From contig HG738137.1 in NCBI GenBank assembly GCA_000499405.2, positions 27,897,756 through 27,961,755 of the forward strand: a DNA stretch of 64,000 nt, given 5' to 3'. The notes beneath the pieces were generated by a model. The model searched no databases. It was not told the DNA's origin and was given only the letters and a program-made list of their open reading frames with translations. Source of the DNA: Onchocerca volvulus (lineage: Eukaryota > Nematoda > Chromadorea > Rhabditida > Onchocercidae). The position numbers and the translations under genes were made by a program. How positions within the stretch are numbered: the first letter of the stretch is position 1; each line of letters begins with the position of its first letter. Below, piece after piece: positions 19,822 to 32,709 of the stretch.

Positions 19822-22800
19822 ATGAGCGAAGTGAAAAATCGGGTATGTCTGGTAGTGATCGATGGTTGGGGAATCAGTAATGAAAGCAAAGGTTTGTTTT
19901 TTAGTTTGCTTTTTTTTTCTCAACTTTATTGTCATCGTAGAGTTTTTATGAAGTGTTCAAATAATCGTGTAAAAGTTAGCAAATATAGGGAATAATATTT
20001 TGATTATTTATAAAACAATTTTTCTTTAAAATTTTTGTTTTATCAAATTTTATTGTAAATTTGTTTTATCAAATTTTATTGAAAGATATACTGAATAGAA
20101 AATTCGCATTCTAGATAATTTGATAGGCTGAATATTTCGACTTTTCGTGATGTTTTTACATAAGTTTTTACGTTGTTTTTCGATTTTCAACTCATGGTTC
20201 GCTTTTATCGATTTTTTTCGTCTAGGAGGATATGCCGTGCTGGATAATCGATAGTAATGTTTTTCTGATAACAAGAAATTAGATGAAGAATATGGATCGT
20301 GATTCTGGAAATGAAATGATGATAATAAACTTTTTTTTTTTTTTGCAGGCAATGCAATACTGAATGCTAAAACACCGGTTATGGATGAGCTTTGTGCACT
20401 CAATTCACATCCAATCGAAGCACATGGTTTGCATGTTGGTTTACCGGAAGGACTTATGGGTAATTCGGAAGTGGGTCATTTGAATATTGGCGCTGGCCGT
20501 GTTGTTTATCAGGTAATATAAAATTTAAAATATAGCGTTTCAAAATAGATCTCTCAAATAATTTCATAACTTCAGCGTCTTTGCGAGTGCAGTTCCAAAA
20601 GTTTTTCGAGATGGCTCCAATACTTTTCTGGTACAATTTCACTTTTCTTTTTTTCTAGATATTTTATTATTAAGATGGTTATTCTGTTTTAGGATATTGT
20701 ACGCATAAATTTGGCGGTCAAAAATAAAACACTGGTAGAAAATAAGCACTTGAAAGAAGCTGCTGAACGTGCCATTAAAGGAAATGGCCGCATTCATTTA
20801 TGTGGCTTGGTAGGAGTTTTTTTATCCATTAATTAATTAATTAATTAATTTATGTCTTTCAATGCAATATGGTGGATGCATCCTTCTTCATTTGTTAGAA
20901 TTATTCGATCACTAAGGTAATATTCATTTTCCCCTTATTACATAATTACATACAGGAAATGTCTAGTCTAGACTGTAGACTTTTCATGTATGTAACATTA
21001 TATTTTTGGTTGATTTTGTGAAAGAAGGTGTATGATCCTTATCATGCTATTGTGACTATTTCATTTAATCAAATTACTGATCAGATAACTCAGTAATTTA
21101 GATCTTCTTGCTTTATGTTCAGTCCCGCAAATCACTCGAAACTTCTATGAATTATGTCTTATTGAATTGAATTTTATCCAACCATTGCTATTTTCTATCC
21201 TCATATGTTACATACATAAAAGTTATGCACAAATTTGCGAATATAAAATTTATGAATTTCAAACCTTTGGAAGAATTTTCAGGTTAGCGATGGTGGTGTT
21301 CATTCTCACATCGATCATTTGTTTGCGTTGATAACAGCTTTAAAACAGCTTAAAGTGCCACAGCTTTACATCCACTTCTTCGGAGATGGTCGTGATACGA
21401 GTCCAACAAGTGGAGGTGCTTTTTTTATTTATTAAATTTGCTTTAAATTATTGTTAGAAAATTTCGCAAAAACAGAATAGAGAGATTTTTCTTTTTTTTG
21501 TTTTCAGTTGGTTTTCTTCAACAGCTGATTGATTTCGTCAATAAGGAACAGTATGGTGAAATAGCGACAATAGTAGGGCGCTATTACGCGATGGACAGAG
21601 ATAAGCGATGGGAGCGAATTCGGGTAGATCTTTTTATCTGAGATTTTAAAATTATTCAAATCCATCATCATCGGTAAACTAATCAGAAGATAAATTACTA
21701 GAAAGACTGTTTGCTGGAAATACGGACTTCTGCAATAGATATCCATAAAATTCCGTCATATCACCATAAATAATTCATGCTAAATAACTGTACCCCATTA
21801 ATCATTGTAGCTCATTTTCATTATACTTTGAAATAATTGAGTAATCTTGATAATTTATGTTGCGGTTCTTTTTTGAGAATGTAATTATTTTACTATTAAT
21901 TTGAATCATTCAGTTTTGGTCCGTTGTTGTCTGTTTGTAACACATCTTTCAGATGCATCTGCACTATTTAATCATTATTATTTTCATATCAAATAAGGTG
22001 TCCGAGTTAGATTTTATAATAGATTATTTCTGTATGTGTCTCATATTGTTTGTTCGGTATTTTCAGGTATGTTATGATGCACTGATTGCTGGTGTTGGTG
22101 AAAAGACTACAATTGATAAAGCAATTGATGTTATCAAAGGACGATACGCAAAGGATGAAACTGATGAATTTTTAAAACCAATAATTCTTTCGGATAAGGG
22201 ACGTACAAAAGGTAAAATATGTTCTAATTCTAGCTTTTAGAGCTTTTTAACTCTATATAAGGCATCAGAACATACTTCAATATGGCGAGATATATTCTTT
22301 TTAACTAGAAAAATCTTTGCTATATTTTTGATATTCATAGTGACGAGTATAACAATCATTCGATGAGCTGTAAGTTATAGAAAAGTAGAAGCTGATGAGA
22401 TTTTTCTTCATAACTTTAAATCATTGAGTTAAATGGTCAGATGGTTTATTTATAAAAAAGAATTTTTTCAAGTTTCTGCGTATCATTTCATGGGATGATT
22501 CAAGATTGTAAATTGGTGAAATTACAGTGAGATTTCGAATCTTTCAGAATATGTGATTGTTATCAATACCAGTCATAGATCCTAGTATTGAAATAATTCA
22601 AATTAATGTTTCGTGGATTTATTAATTGTAAAAAGAGATGAACAGCTTTTTATTTAAGATGGCGATACTTTGATATTCTTCGATTATCGAGCTGATCGTA
22701 TGCGAGAAATTACTGAGTGTATGGGCATGGAACGATATAAGGATCTGAAATCTGATATTAAACATCCGAAAGATATGGTATGTATGTGCATTCATTCTTT

Positions 22801-25397
22801 TGGTCATCAAAAACAATCGAACAAAAAAGCTCAACCAAATGCTTTTTATTTAACACATTAAAAGAATTATTCGTGTTTTTGGAGAAGGGAAGTGATATAT
22901 GGAAAGATGGAGTTATTGAAGTGAGAAATTTTTGAAAAAAAGAATGAATGAAGATATTTTAGCTAACTCTCTTTCTGAGTATATGTTGGTAAATATCTAT
23001 AAGATTTTCACCACAGTATTTCGAAACATATATTTCTAAGTGTTTTCATTTATTTCATTTTATTCACGTAAATGCTTTAGCAAGTAATTGGAATGACGCA
23101 ATATAAGGCAGAATTTACGTTTCCTGCACTTTTCCCTCCAGAATCTCATAAAAATGTATTGGCAGAATGGTTATCTGTTAAAGGATTAACGCAGTTCCAT
23201 TGTGCTGGTTAGTTTTTCTTTACTAATTTTTCAATTATATTAATTTTAATTTTATACTAAAGCAACTAGCAAATTCGATTCATACTAGCTTTAATTTTTA
23301 AGCTATTGTTAAGTGCTAAGATAATTAACATCGTAGATGCTAAATATCGTTTTAATTTCCAGTACCATGTTATATGCACTCCATCTTGTGTGGGCTTTGT
23401 CTTTTTGCTCAGCTAAACACCTTATCATCTGTATAAGTTAAAAAGAAATATTTTCTTGCATCTAATCTTATTTATGTAGAATAATTATTAACCTTTTAAT
23501 ATATCGTATTTCTTCAGTAAATGATAGTTAACAGTGTTGATGGTCTAGTTTTTAGACTATTAATACTGAAGAGATGTAATCAGAAAAAGATAAAATTGTA
23601 TGAGATTAAAAATGAAAAGGAATACATCATATGATGCTTAGAATTTATTCTTGCTAATGAGTGTCGTACTATATATCTATGAAATGAAATGAAATGCATA
23701 GACTATTTCGGTTTTTTCAGAGTTATTAATAATATGCATTTATGCATCTTTATTCCAATAAATTTAATTCATTCCAGTTGGTCACAGTGAAATTCAGTAT
23801 TTCAAATTACGTTCACATTATTCATGTTTTTCAGAGACAGAAAAATATGCACATGTCACATTCTTTTTCAACGGTGGTGTAGAGAAACAATTTGAAAATG
23901 AAGAACGTTGCTTGGTACCGTCACCGAAAGTTGCAACCTACGATCTTGAACCATCCATGAGTTCAGCCGAAGTGGCTGATAAGGTAATTTGTTATGCGTT
24001 CATATAAAATATTTCTCGATACCATATTTATGCTCATTGCAGCATGATGTTTTGAATTTTAATTTTCTCAAAAGTCTGAATTCTTGAAATCTTTATTATT
24101 GCAAGTTTTTAAAAATTTTTTTTGATTAGGTTTTTTATTTTTTGAAAATATTATTTTAACGAAATTCAATAGTTTATTGCTTCTCTCAGATGATAGAACA
24201 GTTGAATCGAAAAGCACACGCATTTATTATGTGTAATTTTGCACCTCCTGATATGGTTGGCCATACTGGTGTTTATGAAGCGGCTGTGAAAGCAGTTGAA
24301 GCAACAGGTTATTTTTTCGATTTACCGTTCTTTTCTAAATTTTTATTGATGTTATTCAAAGCAGCACATGAGCAATTAATATAAATTCATGGTGAAGGAG
24401 GAGTAATGTATTTTAAATATTTATGTTGCAAAAGATGTAATATACAGTTAAAGCTAATGTTTTAGTTGGTTCCAAATAACAAAGCATCTTTTGTGTTGTG
24501 AGAAATGTTCAGGATCTCTTCTTTGCTCATTGATTTTGATAATTTATTCTGCTGCTTCCATTCGAAAATTTTTTCAGATATCGCAATTGGACGAATATAT
24601 GAAGCATGTAAGAAGAACGATTATGTACTTATGGTAACTGCCGATCATGGCAATGCTGAAAAAATGATAGCGCCAGATGGTGGCAAGCATACTGCTCATA
24701 CTTGCAATTTAGGTACATTTTCTGTATTTTATAATTTTTATTAAAATCCACTGCATGGGTTTGAAATATGTTAGACACTTCATTTAAAGAGTTTCAGTAA
24801 ATTACTAAAATTAATGATTAAGAAGTTCTCGTGTCTTTCACAAATAATTTTAATATATTTTAGTTCGTTTGATGCAACCCTTGAACACTCAATGCAGATT
24901 ATGTTTATAATAATCATTTATAGTTAAAATTACTAGTTATCGTTCCAACAGACGTGTCAGAAATGCAATTATTCAGTGCGATATATTTTGAGATGTTAAT
25001 TCGCACTATACTATAATTATTTAGAGCACCATAGCACTATACTAAAATTGTTTAGAGCACTATGATTGAATTCGAAGCACAAAGAGTTTTTTTTTCTTCA
25101 GTCCTGAGAAGTTGATGTTGAAGTCAAGATATTAGTATCAATATCTTGATTTCAGTACTATTGTTGGGATATTGTGGTTCATTTTCATTGATTTTATTTC
25201 ATGCTAATTTTGGATATATGTTTGACCACGCTTTGTTTACAGTTCCATTCACTTGTTCGTCACTGAAATTCAAGTTCATGGACAAATTACCGGATCGAGA
25301 AATGGCTCTTTGCGATGTTGCTCCAACAGTTTTAAAAGTTTTGGGTTTGCCGTTGCCCTCCGAGATGACCGGAAAGCCAGTGGTTATTGAAGTCTAG
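19822..25397 (+). CDS. ipgm-1: cofactor-independent phosphoglycerate mutase (iPGM), complete
   Basis: Interconverts 3- and 2-phosphoglycerate in glycolysis and gluconeogenesis. It is metal-dependent and unrelated to the 2,3-BPG-dependent mutase of mammals, and it is a known drug-target candidate in filariae. Twelve exons: 19822-19891, 20349-20512, 20693-20809, 21283-21415, 21508-21623, 22067-22211, 22659-22777, 23081-23207, 23835-23983, 24190-24307, 24578-24712, 25243-25397. They sum to 1548 bases, i.e. 515 residues, the filarial length. Phosphatase-domain residues are all present: D14 (VIDGWG), phospho-acceptor S63 (MGNSEVGH), D401 and H405 (PPDMVGHTG), D442-H443 (TADHGN) and H460 (HTAHT). 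The transferase domain includes [32 protein letters not shown] and [10 protein letters not shown]. All introns have GT-AG ends. No canonical AATAAA lies close to the stop; AATATAAA at about 25422 is the nearest variant. Confidence 0.98.
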
Positions 25398-25399
25398 AT

Positions 25400-26865
25400 G
25401 AAGTCTTATTTCAACTAATAAGAATATAAAAAAACTGCTTAAATAGTTCTTTTTATGTAATATTCGTTGGAGATTTGTTTATGTGATCAGTCTTATTTCT
25501 GTTTTCAATCTTTAATTAATTCCTGATTTTTACAGATTAGAATTCCTGAGCATCGTACATGACTTGTATTTGCAGGGATAAGATTAATATTAAGAAAATA
25601 TAACTTTTATGTTCTGTCAATTTTTTTTGTGGTTAAGTAGATATTGTCGTGTAATTTCTATCCGAGTTAAAAGTGTTAGATAAATGTTAGATAAATTATT
25701 ATCGTAATTTTTCTGCTTGCATGGAAACACATATGTTATTTAAATTATTCAAATAATATCAGAATGAAATATTAACACAAAACACACCGAAATATCCTTA
25801 CTGTTTAAATTTTGTACAAATCATGTTATCTCTGATATTCGCTTTTCCGAAAAGCTACCATATTTTATTTTTAAAAGTTCCTGTGCTCTTTTGGAGCAAA
25901 ATCTAGTAAAAATTGCTGAAAATGACACATCCCATGGGATTTGAATGTTTATTTTGTTCCCCAAAAGAATTTTTCTGCAAATATTCAAGTGAAAATTTTT
26001 GGTGCCATATATTGAAACGAATTCCTATAAGACAGCAGGAAGGGAGAATCTATCATAACATTTCGAAGTTATTTAAAATTTTCTTAAAAAATAGTTTTCA
26101 AGGAATTTTTCACCTCAAACAATCTCAGCAAGGTTTTGTTTATTTATTCCCTTTATTGTACATTACCTTCAAAACTGCTCGTTCTATGACCATTTCTCTC
26201 TGTTTCATCCAAATAGAAGCCATTTGGTTATTTAATATTGATAGCAATGACAAGAGTAATGATTATAGCTAGAGTTGAATCATCATAATCTTGTTTTTTT
26301 TTTTTTTTTCTTTTTTTTCAGGCATTTATTTCTAATTTTGGTGTCATATAAATTTTCAAACAATAATTTTAAGATTTTTCAAAAATAATGGATTTCGGAA
26401 AATCAAAAAGTGATGTCTTTGATAACATGTTAAGATATTAAAACGTTTTAAGATTTTTTGTTTTTAATTCTGTTATCAACTTTGCATAAAGGAAGTTATC
26501 TCCATTCATCTTAGTTAATAATAAAAAAAAATGAAATCCATAAAATTACTCACACTATGAGTTCAATCAATTTCAATCTATATTTTGCTTCCCATGATTT
26601 CCTTTTGGGATTTTTTTTTTTGGTTAATTTTTTTAATTTGTCGAAAAGGGAAAGGATTGAATTGGTATAAATAAGTCTTTTTGTAAATATACGGAAGAGG
26701 ACTTTGAAATAATTTTTCTTAAATAATAAAGTTAGAATAGATTAGATTGAAATTGATTTTTCTTATAATTTAATTAACTCAATGTAAGTATCATTATTTT
26801 TTAGTCTTTTCCAAAGATGACCTAATCTTTGTTAATTATGGAACAGGATATGGAACGTTATAAAA
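25400..26865. other. intergenic DNA after iPGM, no supported gene
   Basis: An open frame of 119 codons at 25913-26272 (plus) has Cys- and Phe-rich, low-conservation sequence without splice or start support. The minus strand is also partly open there. T-tracts lie at 26295-26321 and 26609-26621. Confidence 0.4.
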
Positions 26866-26868
26866 TAA

Positions 26869-28735
26869 CTAGCTGTACGGTCACGTTCCGTAAAAAAATC
26901 AACAAAGAACCAAAATAATTAAAAGCAAAATATTTTTTATAGATCATTATGCTTGTTTTGTTTGATGACTTGCTCATTTGGTTTGATGCATATTGTTTTG
27001 GAGAATGTTAGTGGCCGGTATAACTAGTTTATAAATAAAAATGTGGATGTTCCTTTGTCCAAAATCTTGAATCTCCAAAATTTCTTAAGTACACTCCTCA
27101 TTTATATTAGTTCAAAATCTAAGATTTCCGAAAATCCTTACCAATTACTTTGAAATTTTGATACAATGTTGCGTTCAAATGCGCGCATGTTTTTATATAC
27201 TATTTATATACATGCGTTGTTGTATCTCATTCTGGTTAAGTGAAAAAGAAAAAAAAAGAAAAAGCACACGTTTCTAATCTTGGGAAAATTAATTCTACGA
27301 TGCTTGTGGGGACACAATATTTTTTGTTGTTTCACTGTCTGTGTAGATATAGAGATTGTCTTGTTTGCTGATTATAGAACATGCAACATGTAATTGTCCA
27401 TTTGAGAAGGAATCTGTCTATGGATTTAAACCATACAATTCTGAAGATTGGCCCTGAACTTTGTTTATGGTTATTACAAAAGCCAATCGAGTTGGGAATT
27501 GCAATTTGTTAAATTGAAATGCTGTTCCACTGGTATCGTAGCAATGCAAGGAATGAAGACATCTTCATCTTTGAAATGTCCATTCAAGACTTTCACTTCT
27601 ACGATGTTTCTCATTTATTTTTTTACTACAAACCGCGTAATCAAAGAATGAGAATAGATTTATACTGTTATTATCCCAAATTTTGTTGTAAAGTTTTGAC
27701 TAATTCATATTTCGCAACATGGATAATTGCATTCAATTCTTCATTGTTATTACCGATGAAATACATTTGTAGGAATTTATGCTGACCATCTAATAACGGA
27801 AGCAGGGAGCCAGCTTCAAGATATCCTTCACTGTGAAAGTTGGCATGAATTGTGTTGTCAAAGATTCCTGCGCCGAACGACATCATTTAGAAATAATAGT
27901 TGTATTTCCTGATCATAGAAAATTCTTTGATTCGGCAATATATCTGACAAGCAAAGTTTTTAGTGGCTCTGCGTGTTTTCTAAGACAGTTTAATTTTTCC
28001 GGCGACGCCACACATTCATTTTCTCCGTTAAATTTCAAAGTTTTGCAATAAAGAATGCTTTACTCATAGTGCAGATGAAAACATGCGAGCTCAAATTATA
28101 ATCATCAGGTGAGTTGTATCGGAATGCAGGGCAATTGTAATCTCGTGATTGCTGAACATGGAGTTATGCTTGATGCTGATCTCCTGTTTCTCATTGACAT
28201 CTTTCAGCCTTTCTCAACCTGTCGCTTTCATTCTGTTGAGAATCAGATCTGAAGCTGCAGAACACGATTAACATGCTTGCAACTGTACATCTTCAAGTCC
28301 GGTTGTATGTCGCTCTGCTTGCATTTGAGCCATTCTTTGTCTTTTTCGCTTGTTCGCTGATCCCATTCTTCCTTAATTTGATATACAATTATTCGTCGCT
28401 TTAAATGTCATATTATTTCTCAAGGAAAAAGTTTTGCTGATTTTTTTTTTGTTGTGCGAACACAATGACCTAAGTTTGATCTTCTGCGAAGCATTATTTG
28501 GATGAACCAAAGCGAATCGATGCCTCGAACTGTTCTCGAAATTGATTTATAACTTAATTTGAAGTTGAACTCGGGACTACTCAATTAAATTGTTGGACTG
28601 TTGGTACTACTGTCACTTTTGGAAAATTATATGTGATATTGAAAGATGCTGACAATCGTATATGTTCGTGTGACCAAAATCATAAATCTCCGAAAGTTCT
28701 TAATTTTTTGGCTAATTTGAATTTAATTTGTTTAT
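26869..28735 (-). mobile_element. decayed Helitron, oriented on the minus strand
   Basis: The 3' end is at the low coordinate. CTAG (26869-26872) is followed by the stem TACGG (26876-26880) and CCGTA (26888-26892) with a 7-base loop, as expected for the hairpin near a Helitron 3' terminus, with an A before and a T-side target in minus orientation. Next come the shared subterminal modules (about 27030-27190). The interior carries Rep/helicase remnants. At the other end, 28598-28700 matches 10781-10868 in the intron element. The 5' TC end was not fixed, so the upper boundary is approximate. It lies between genes. Confidence 0.7.
27295..28038 (-). pseudogene. broken Helitron Rep/helicase gene with internal deletion
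   Basis: Reading the minus strand from 28038: HAEPLKTLLVRYIAESKNF, then a frame change into IRKYNYYF, a stop, MMSFGAGIF, and AGSLLPL...KFLQMYFIGN (to 27671). This follows the Helitron-like N-terminal domain (the usual order is EPLK-LL, F-ENIR-YNSA, SFGA, GSLLP, KF-Q-YF). It is followed at 27528-27295 by FPTRLAFVITINKVQGQ, a stop, then NGQLHVACS and NIVSPQAS, which is the C-terminal end of the PIF1-like helicase (family form TINKSQGQ, SHGQLYVACSR). The HUH Rep core and the helicase P-loop part between them are missing. Upstream, about 28380-28280, a basic Arg/Lys/Gln-rich frame may be the start of the same protein. Clearly non-functional. Confidence 0.8.
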
Positions 28736-28739
28736 CTAG

Positions 28740-30160
28740 TAACTTTTGACCACCATTAATTTTATATAAATTTGATAAACTAGTACTTGCAATTTAAAAG
28801 TTAATCGATGGTGATATATTATTAGAAAATTATGCCGTTTTTTCGAGACTATTGTTTCTTAAAAGAGAGAACCGCATTATTTTTTAAGGAAAAAAAAGGA
28901 AAAAATTCTGCTGATTTTTCTTTTCTAAATGAAGTAAATAAAAAATATAGTACCGGATAAATTATATAGCAATAATGAATAGATGCAAGTAATTTTGCTA
29001 GTAATCTTTACAAACTAGATTAAATTCCCTATTCAAACTTGATTGCTATTACAATCAGGCTGATGATAATATACGTTACAGGTCATATTTTTTGTTTAAA
29101 TTCAATATGTTTTTGCGCATTCGTGAAAATAATAATTCTTTAAGCACTAAATAAGTTAATTAGTAAAAATTACGCAATTGTTATTCTATAATTACTTTAC
29201 TACTAATCACAATTATTATATCCTATTTACTCTTATTATTGTAAATTTCGGTTATACCAACATTTAAAAATCATTTTTTCTTTCATGGAAAAAGTATTTG
29301 ACGCATAAAATTAATAAATTTTATTGAAATCTGGAAGTTTTTCAATCATTACCTTTGGATGATATCTTTAAATTCACTTTTTTTTTCATCATACTTTGAA
29401 AAAAAAAATCTTTTTTTCAAAATGTGAAAGAAATTTCATGTTTTGCAAACATCTTTCCGTATAATATTGCAATGTTGTCATTTTTCATTTACATCTTATT
29501 CGTTTGTTTAGTAAAAATCAATTTTCGAATATACTGAAATCTTTTTATAATCTTATTTCAATAAATTCTTTCGTTTCTCCTTTCATTCTTTGTTATTATT
29601 GGAAACAGTGAAAAAAATTTTTGAAAAAAAGTATTTCCTAAGGATTATTATTTGATATTCTACGAATGATGCAATTTTTCCTTGCCCAATTCTTTTCAGT
29701 TTTTATTATTTATTTATTAAATGTTATTTAAAATAGATTCATATCACGTCAACTTTTTAATTATTTTTACTTATTCATTTGTTTATTTGTTTACTTATTT
29801 ATATTTATATCACCATCTTCTTTTTTTAATACTTTTCATTATTTATGATAAAATACACAATCTCTGCATGCTTTTAGTAATATCATTCATTATCATTCAA
29901 TTATATATTAACTGACTTATTATTATTTATAAATTTTCTTAACTTTATAATCTCTTATAAGCCTGATTAATAGGCCTATAACTCTCACTGATCTTTCACT
30001 TTTCCGAATATTTTCGAAATTTTGCTATATTATTTAAGATTACGATTAATCTCATATACAAATGATTTATTTTAATCCATTTTGATTTATTTTTCAAATG
30101 ATCTAATTTTTCTCCAAGTGCCACATCAGCCTTCTTTTCATAATTTTTCCTTACTTAACT
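28740..30160. other. AT-rich DNA, no gene seen
   Basis: Only short Phe/Ile/Leu-rich frames, for example at 29721-29915, without splice context or conservation. Confidence 0.5.
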
Positions 30161-30204
30161 AATCTTGTTATCATATCGTGAATCTAATCTTGGTATAAAT
30201 TCAA

Positions 30205-30615
30205 TCTCACGAGTCTGACGCCATATCATGATTTTAATACCAGAAATCTGTTATCATACTACACTATAATATGTTTTATACTTAAATATCATTGATTTGA
30301 TGTCATATTACGAAGATATCATGACTTTAATATCACAGATTAAATATTATATCGCAACTGTAATATCTTAGGAGGCGCTTGTAGATGTGCTGATAACGAT
30401 TTCATCTTTTTTCTTTTAAGTTTATCATGTTCGTGATAAATATACATATATGATATATTTTATGACTTTAATATCACAGATTTGGTGTCATATTACGAAT
30501 TTATGTCAGAACTTCAATATCAAAAATTTGATATTATATTACGAATGTGATATTTTAGAAAATACTGACAACGATTCCATCTTTTTCCTCTTGAACTTAT
30601 CACAGTTGTGCAAGT
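30205..30615 (+). repeat. diverged ~150-190 bp duplication with ATATCACAGATT core
   Basis: ATGACTTTAATATCACAGATT recurs at about 30320 and 30460, with related copies near 30225 and 30500. Each is followed by TGTCATATTACGAA or a variant. The longer blocks ending in GATTTCATCTTTTTTC...TTTATCA (about 30390-30435) and GATTCCATCTTTTTCC...CTTATCA (about 30570-30605) are copies of each other. Confidence 0.55.
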
Positions 30616-31814
30616 TTATATATAAATATTGATAACTGAATCCTTCACTTTTATCCGAAAATTTTCTCAACGTTCATGAATACTTAAAGTTCGCATATGT
30701 TTATTATTTTTGATCAAATTTTATTCTTTGGAATTTCTATTATTCTAAAGTAATTTCCTTATTCTAAAATTATTAATTTTTATTAAAATTTTTTTCTTTT
30801 AAAATTATCGTTATTATGCGATACATCTTTCCATATACAATGCATAATGATATTCAAAAAATTTTTAATTCAAAATTAAAAAAAAATTTTTATTTTCGAA
30901 GAATTTCAACGATAGTTTGTCCGATACAATAAGGGTTTGGAGAAAAAGCTTAAGAAACAGAAAATTTTCTCTTTCAAAACGAAGATATTAATTTTTGAGT
31001 ATAGATAATAAGTGAACAATGATCAATAAAGAGAAATCTTTGATTTAGCTTAAGAAGGAGATGAATTTATGATTAGAAAAAAAAAATAATCAGAGAGTTT
31101 AAGTATTAAATTATGCCAATTTAAAATTTAGATATGATTTAAAATTTTCTTTCAGAAGTTTTCAAAATTACAATTAGATATATATTGTAATTTATCATCA
31201 CATGCGCAATTTTGTAACATTTAAGCATGCGAAATTTCCGTTATTTCAATTATGCAACACGTCATTAATTTCTACATTCATAGAGATTTAAATTTGAAAG
31301 AGATCGATTTAATTGAAAATCTAAATTATAGAATGATTTCTTCGAATAGTTTAATATTTCTAATGCTTTGTTCATTTTGATCCCAAAAAATTTCACACAA
31401 TTTTAAATTATACTTTGATCTTGATGCATGTTCAAAAATGTTTTGATTTCATTTTTAAATTACCAAAACTTTTTCTTCAATGTATTTATTAAATAAATTA
31501 ATTAATTAAAATTAGAAGTAAAGAAAGAAAGAATTATTTAAGTTTTTACATTTACATAAGTGCGTAAAATATGACTATTCGTGTATTACAATTTTATCCA
31601 TTATAAATTGGATAAGTATCACTTCTGAATAGTAAGCAGAATTTTTTTTTTGTAATTTTTTTACAAATTAATCGGAAAAAAAAAGGTTTTTTCCCTAACG
31701 ATTATATTTTTTTTTTTAATTTTTTAAATTTTCTTTCAATCTTTTTTTTTTTTTTGTTCATCTAATATATATTTAATCAATTTTTCTTCTGTTGCCAATA
31801 TCATTTTGAGTACA

Positions 31815-31950
31815 TTTATAATACCATTTAAACCATAATTCGTAGCGCCATTTACAGTATTATTTATATACTGTTTTAAATACTATTTGTAGTAACATTC
31901 ATTTTTAGTACCATTTTAAGTACTTTTTGCAGTACCATTTGTAATACCAT
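31815..31950 (+). repeat. short degenerate tandem repeat (AGTACCATTT)
   Basis: About eight diverged copies of a 15-20 base motif like GTAGTACCATTTATAATACCATTT. No reading frame. Confidence 0.5.
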
Positions 31951-32324
31951 TTGAAGGAAATTTTCCATCAAATTTTGATTTACTTCTGTTCTTTGAATGC
32001 ATCCTTATGACATTCATACTTTTTTTTACTTTTGTTGATAAAAGTTAAATGAATGAATGAATGAATGAATAAAATGAGTAAATGGACAGAATTTCGTTGT
32101 GAATGTGAGAATCAATGAATATTTTGATGAATTAAGAAAATTGATAATGAACCTTTTGATGGCTTTGACAAACACGCATAGATATATCACAAATGCACGA
32201 AAACATATATTTAAACAACAATAAAAATTTCATTTAAAAGTTATTATTCCCAAGATGCGATATATTTATCATTTTGTTTGCCATCCTAAATGCATTGCTT
32301 TTCTGTTCCTTTCTTATTCCCATC

Positions 32325-32700
32325 TTCTGTTTAAATCATGAAACATTTGAAAGATTAAGAGTGACAACTTTTTTAAACTAAATTTCGATAATTTCAAAAA
32401 CGAACTAAATTTGAGCGATTTAAAAAGTTTACAAAAAAAGAAAATGGAAGAATGACAAGTAAGATGATATTTTTATTTGTTTAAATGATAAAAAGTTTTG
32501 AAAAGTTGCAAGTAAAAAATTTTGCAAACTAGATTTTGACAATTTTAAGAAATTAATAAATTTGGACGACGGAAAAAAATGGGAGAAAATGGGAAGAAGG
32601 ATGATATAAAGATGATATTTTTATTCGTCTGAATCATGAAAAGTTCAAAAAATTGGGAGTGAAAACTTTGCAAACTAAATTTTGACAATTTGATGGATCA
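32325..32700 (+). repeat. ~155-bp tandem repeat, two and a half copies
   Basis: The block ATCATGAAA...TTGGGAGTGAAAACTTT-AAACTAAATTTTGACAATTT...GATGATATTTTTATT recurs at about 32335, 32480 and 32635 with moderate divergence. Confidence 0.6.
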
Positions 32701-32709
32701 TTTTTTTCT

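Noticed and set aside
25913..26272. 119-codon plus-strand frame after iPGM
   Set aside because: No splice, start or motif support, and the opposite strand is similarly open.
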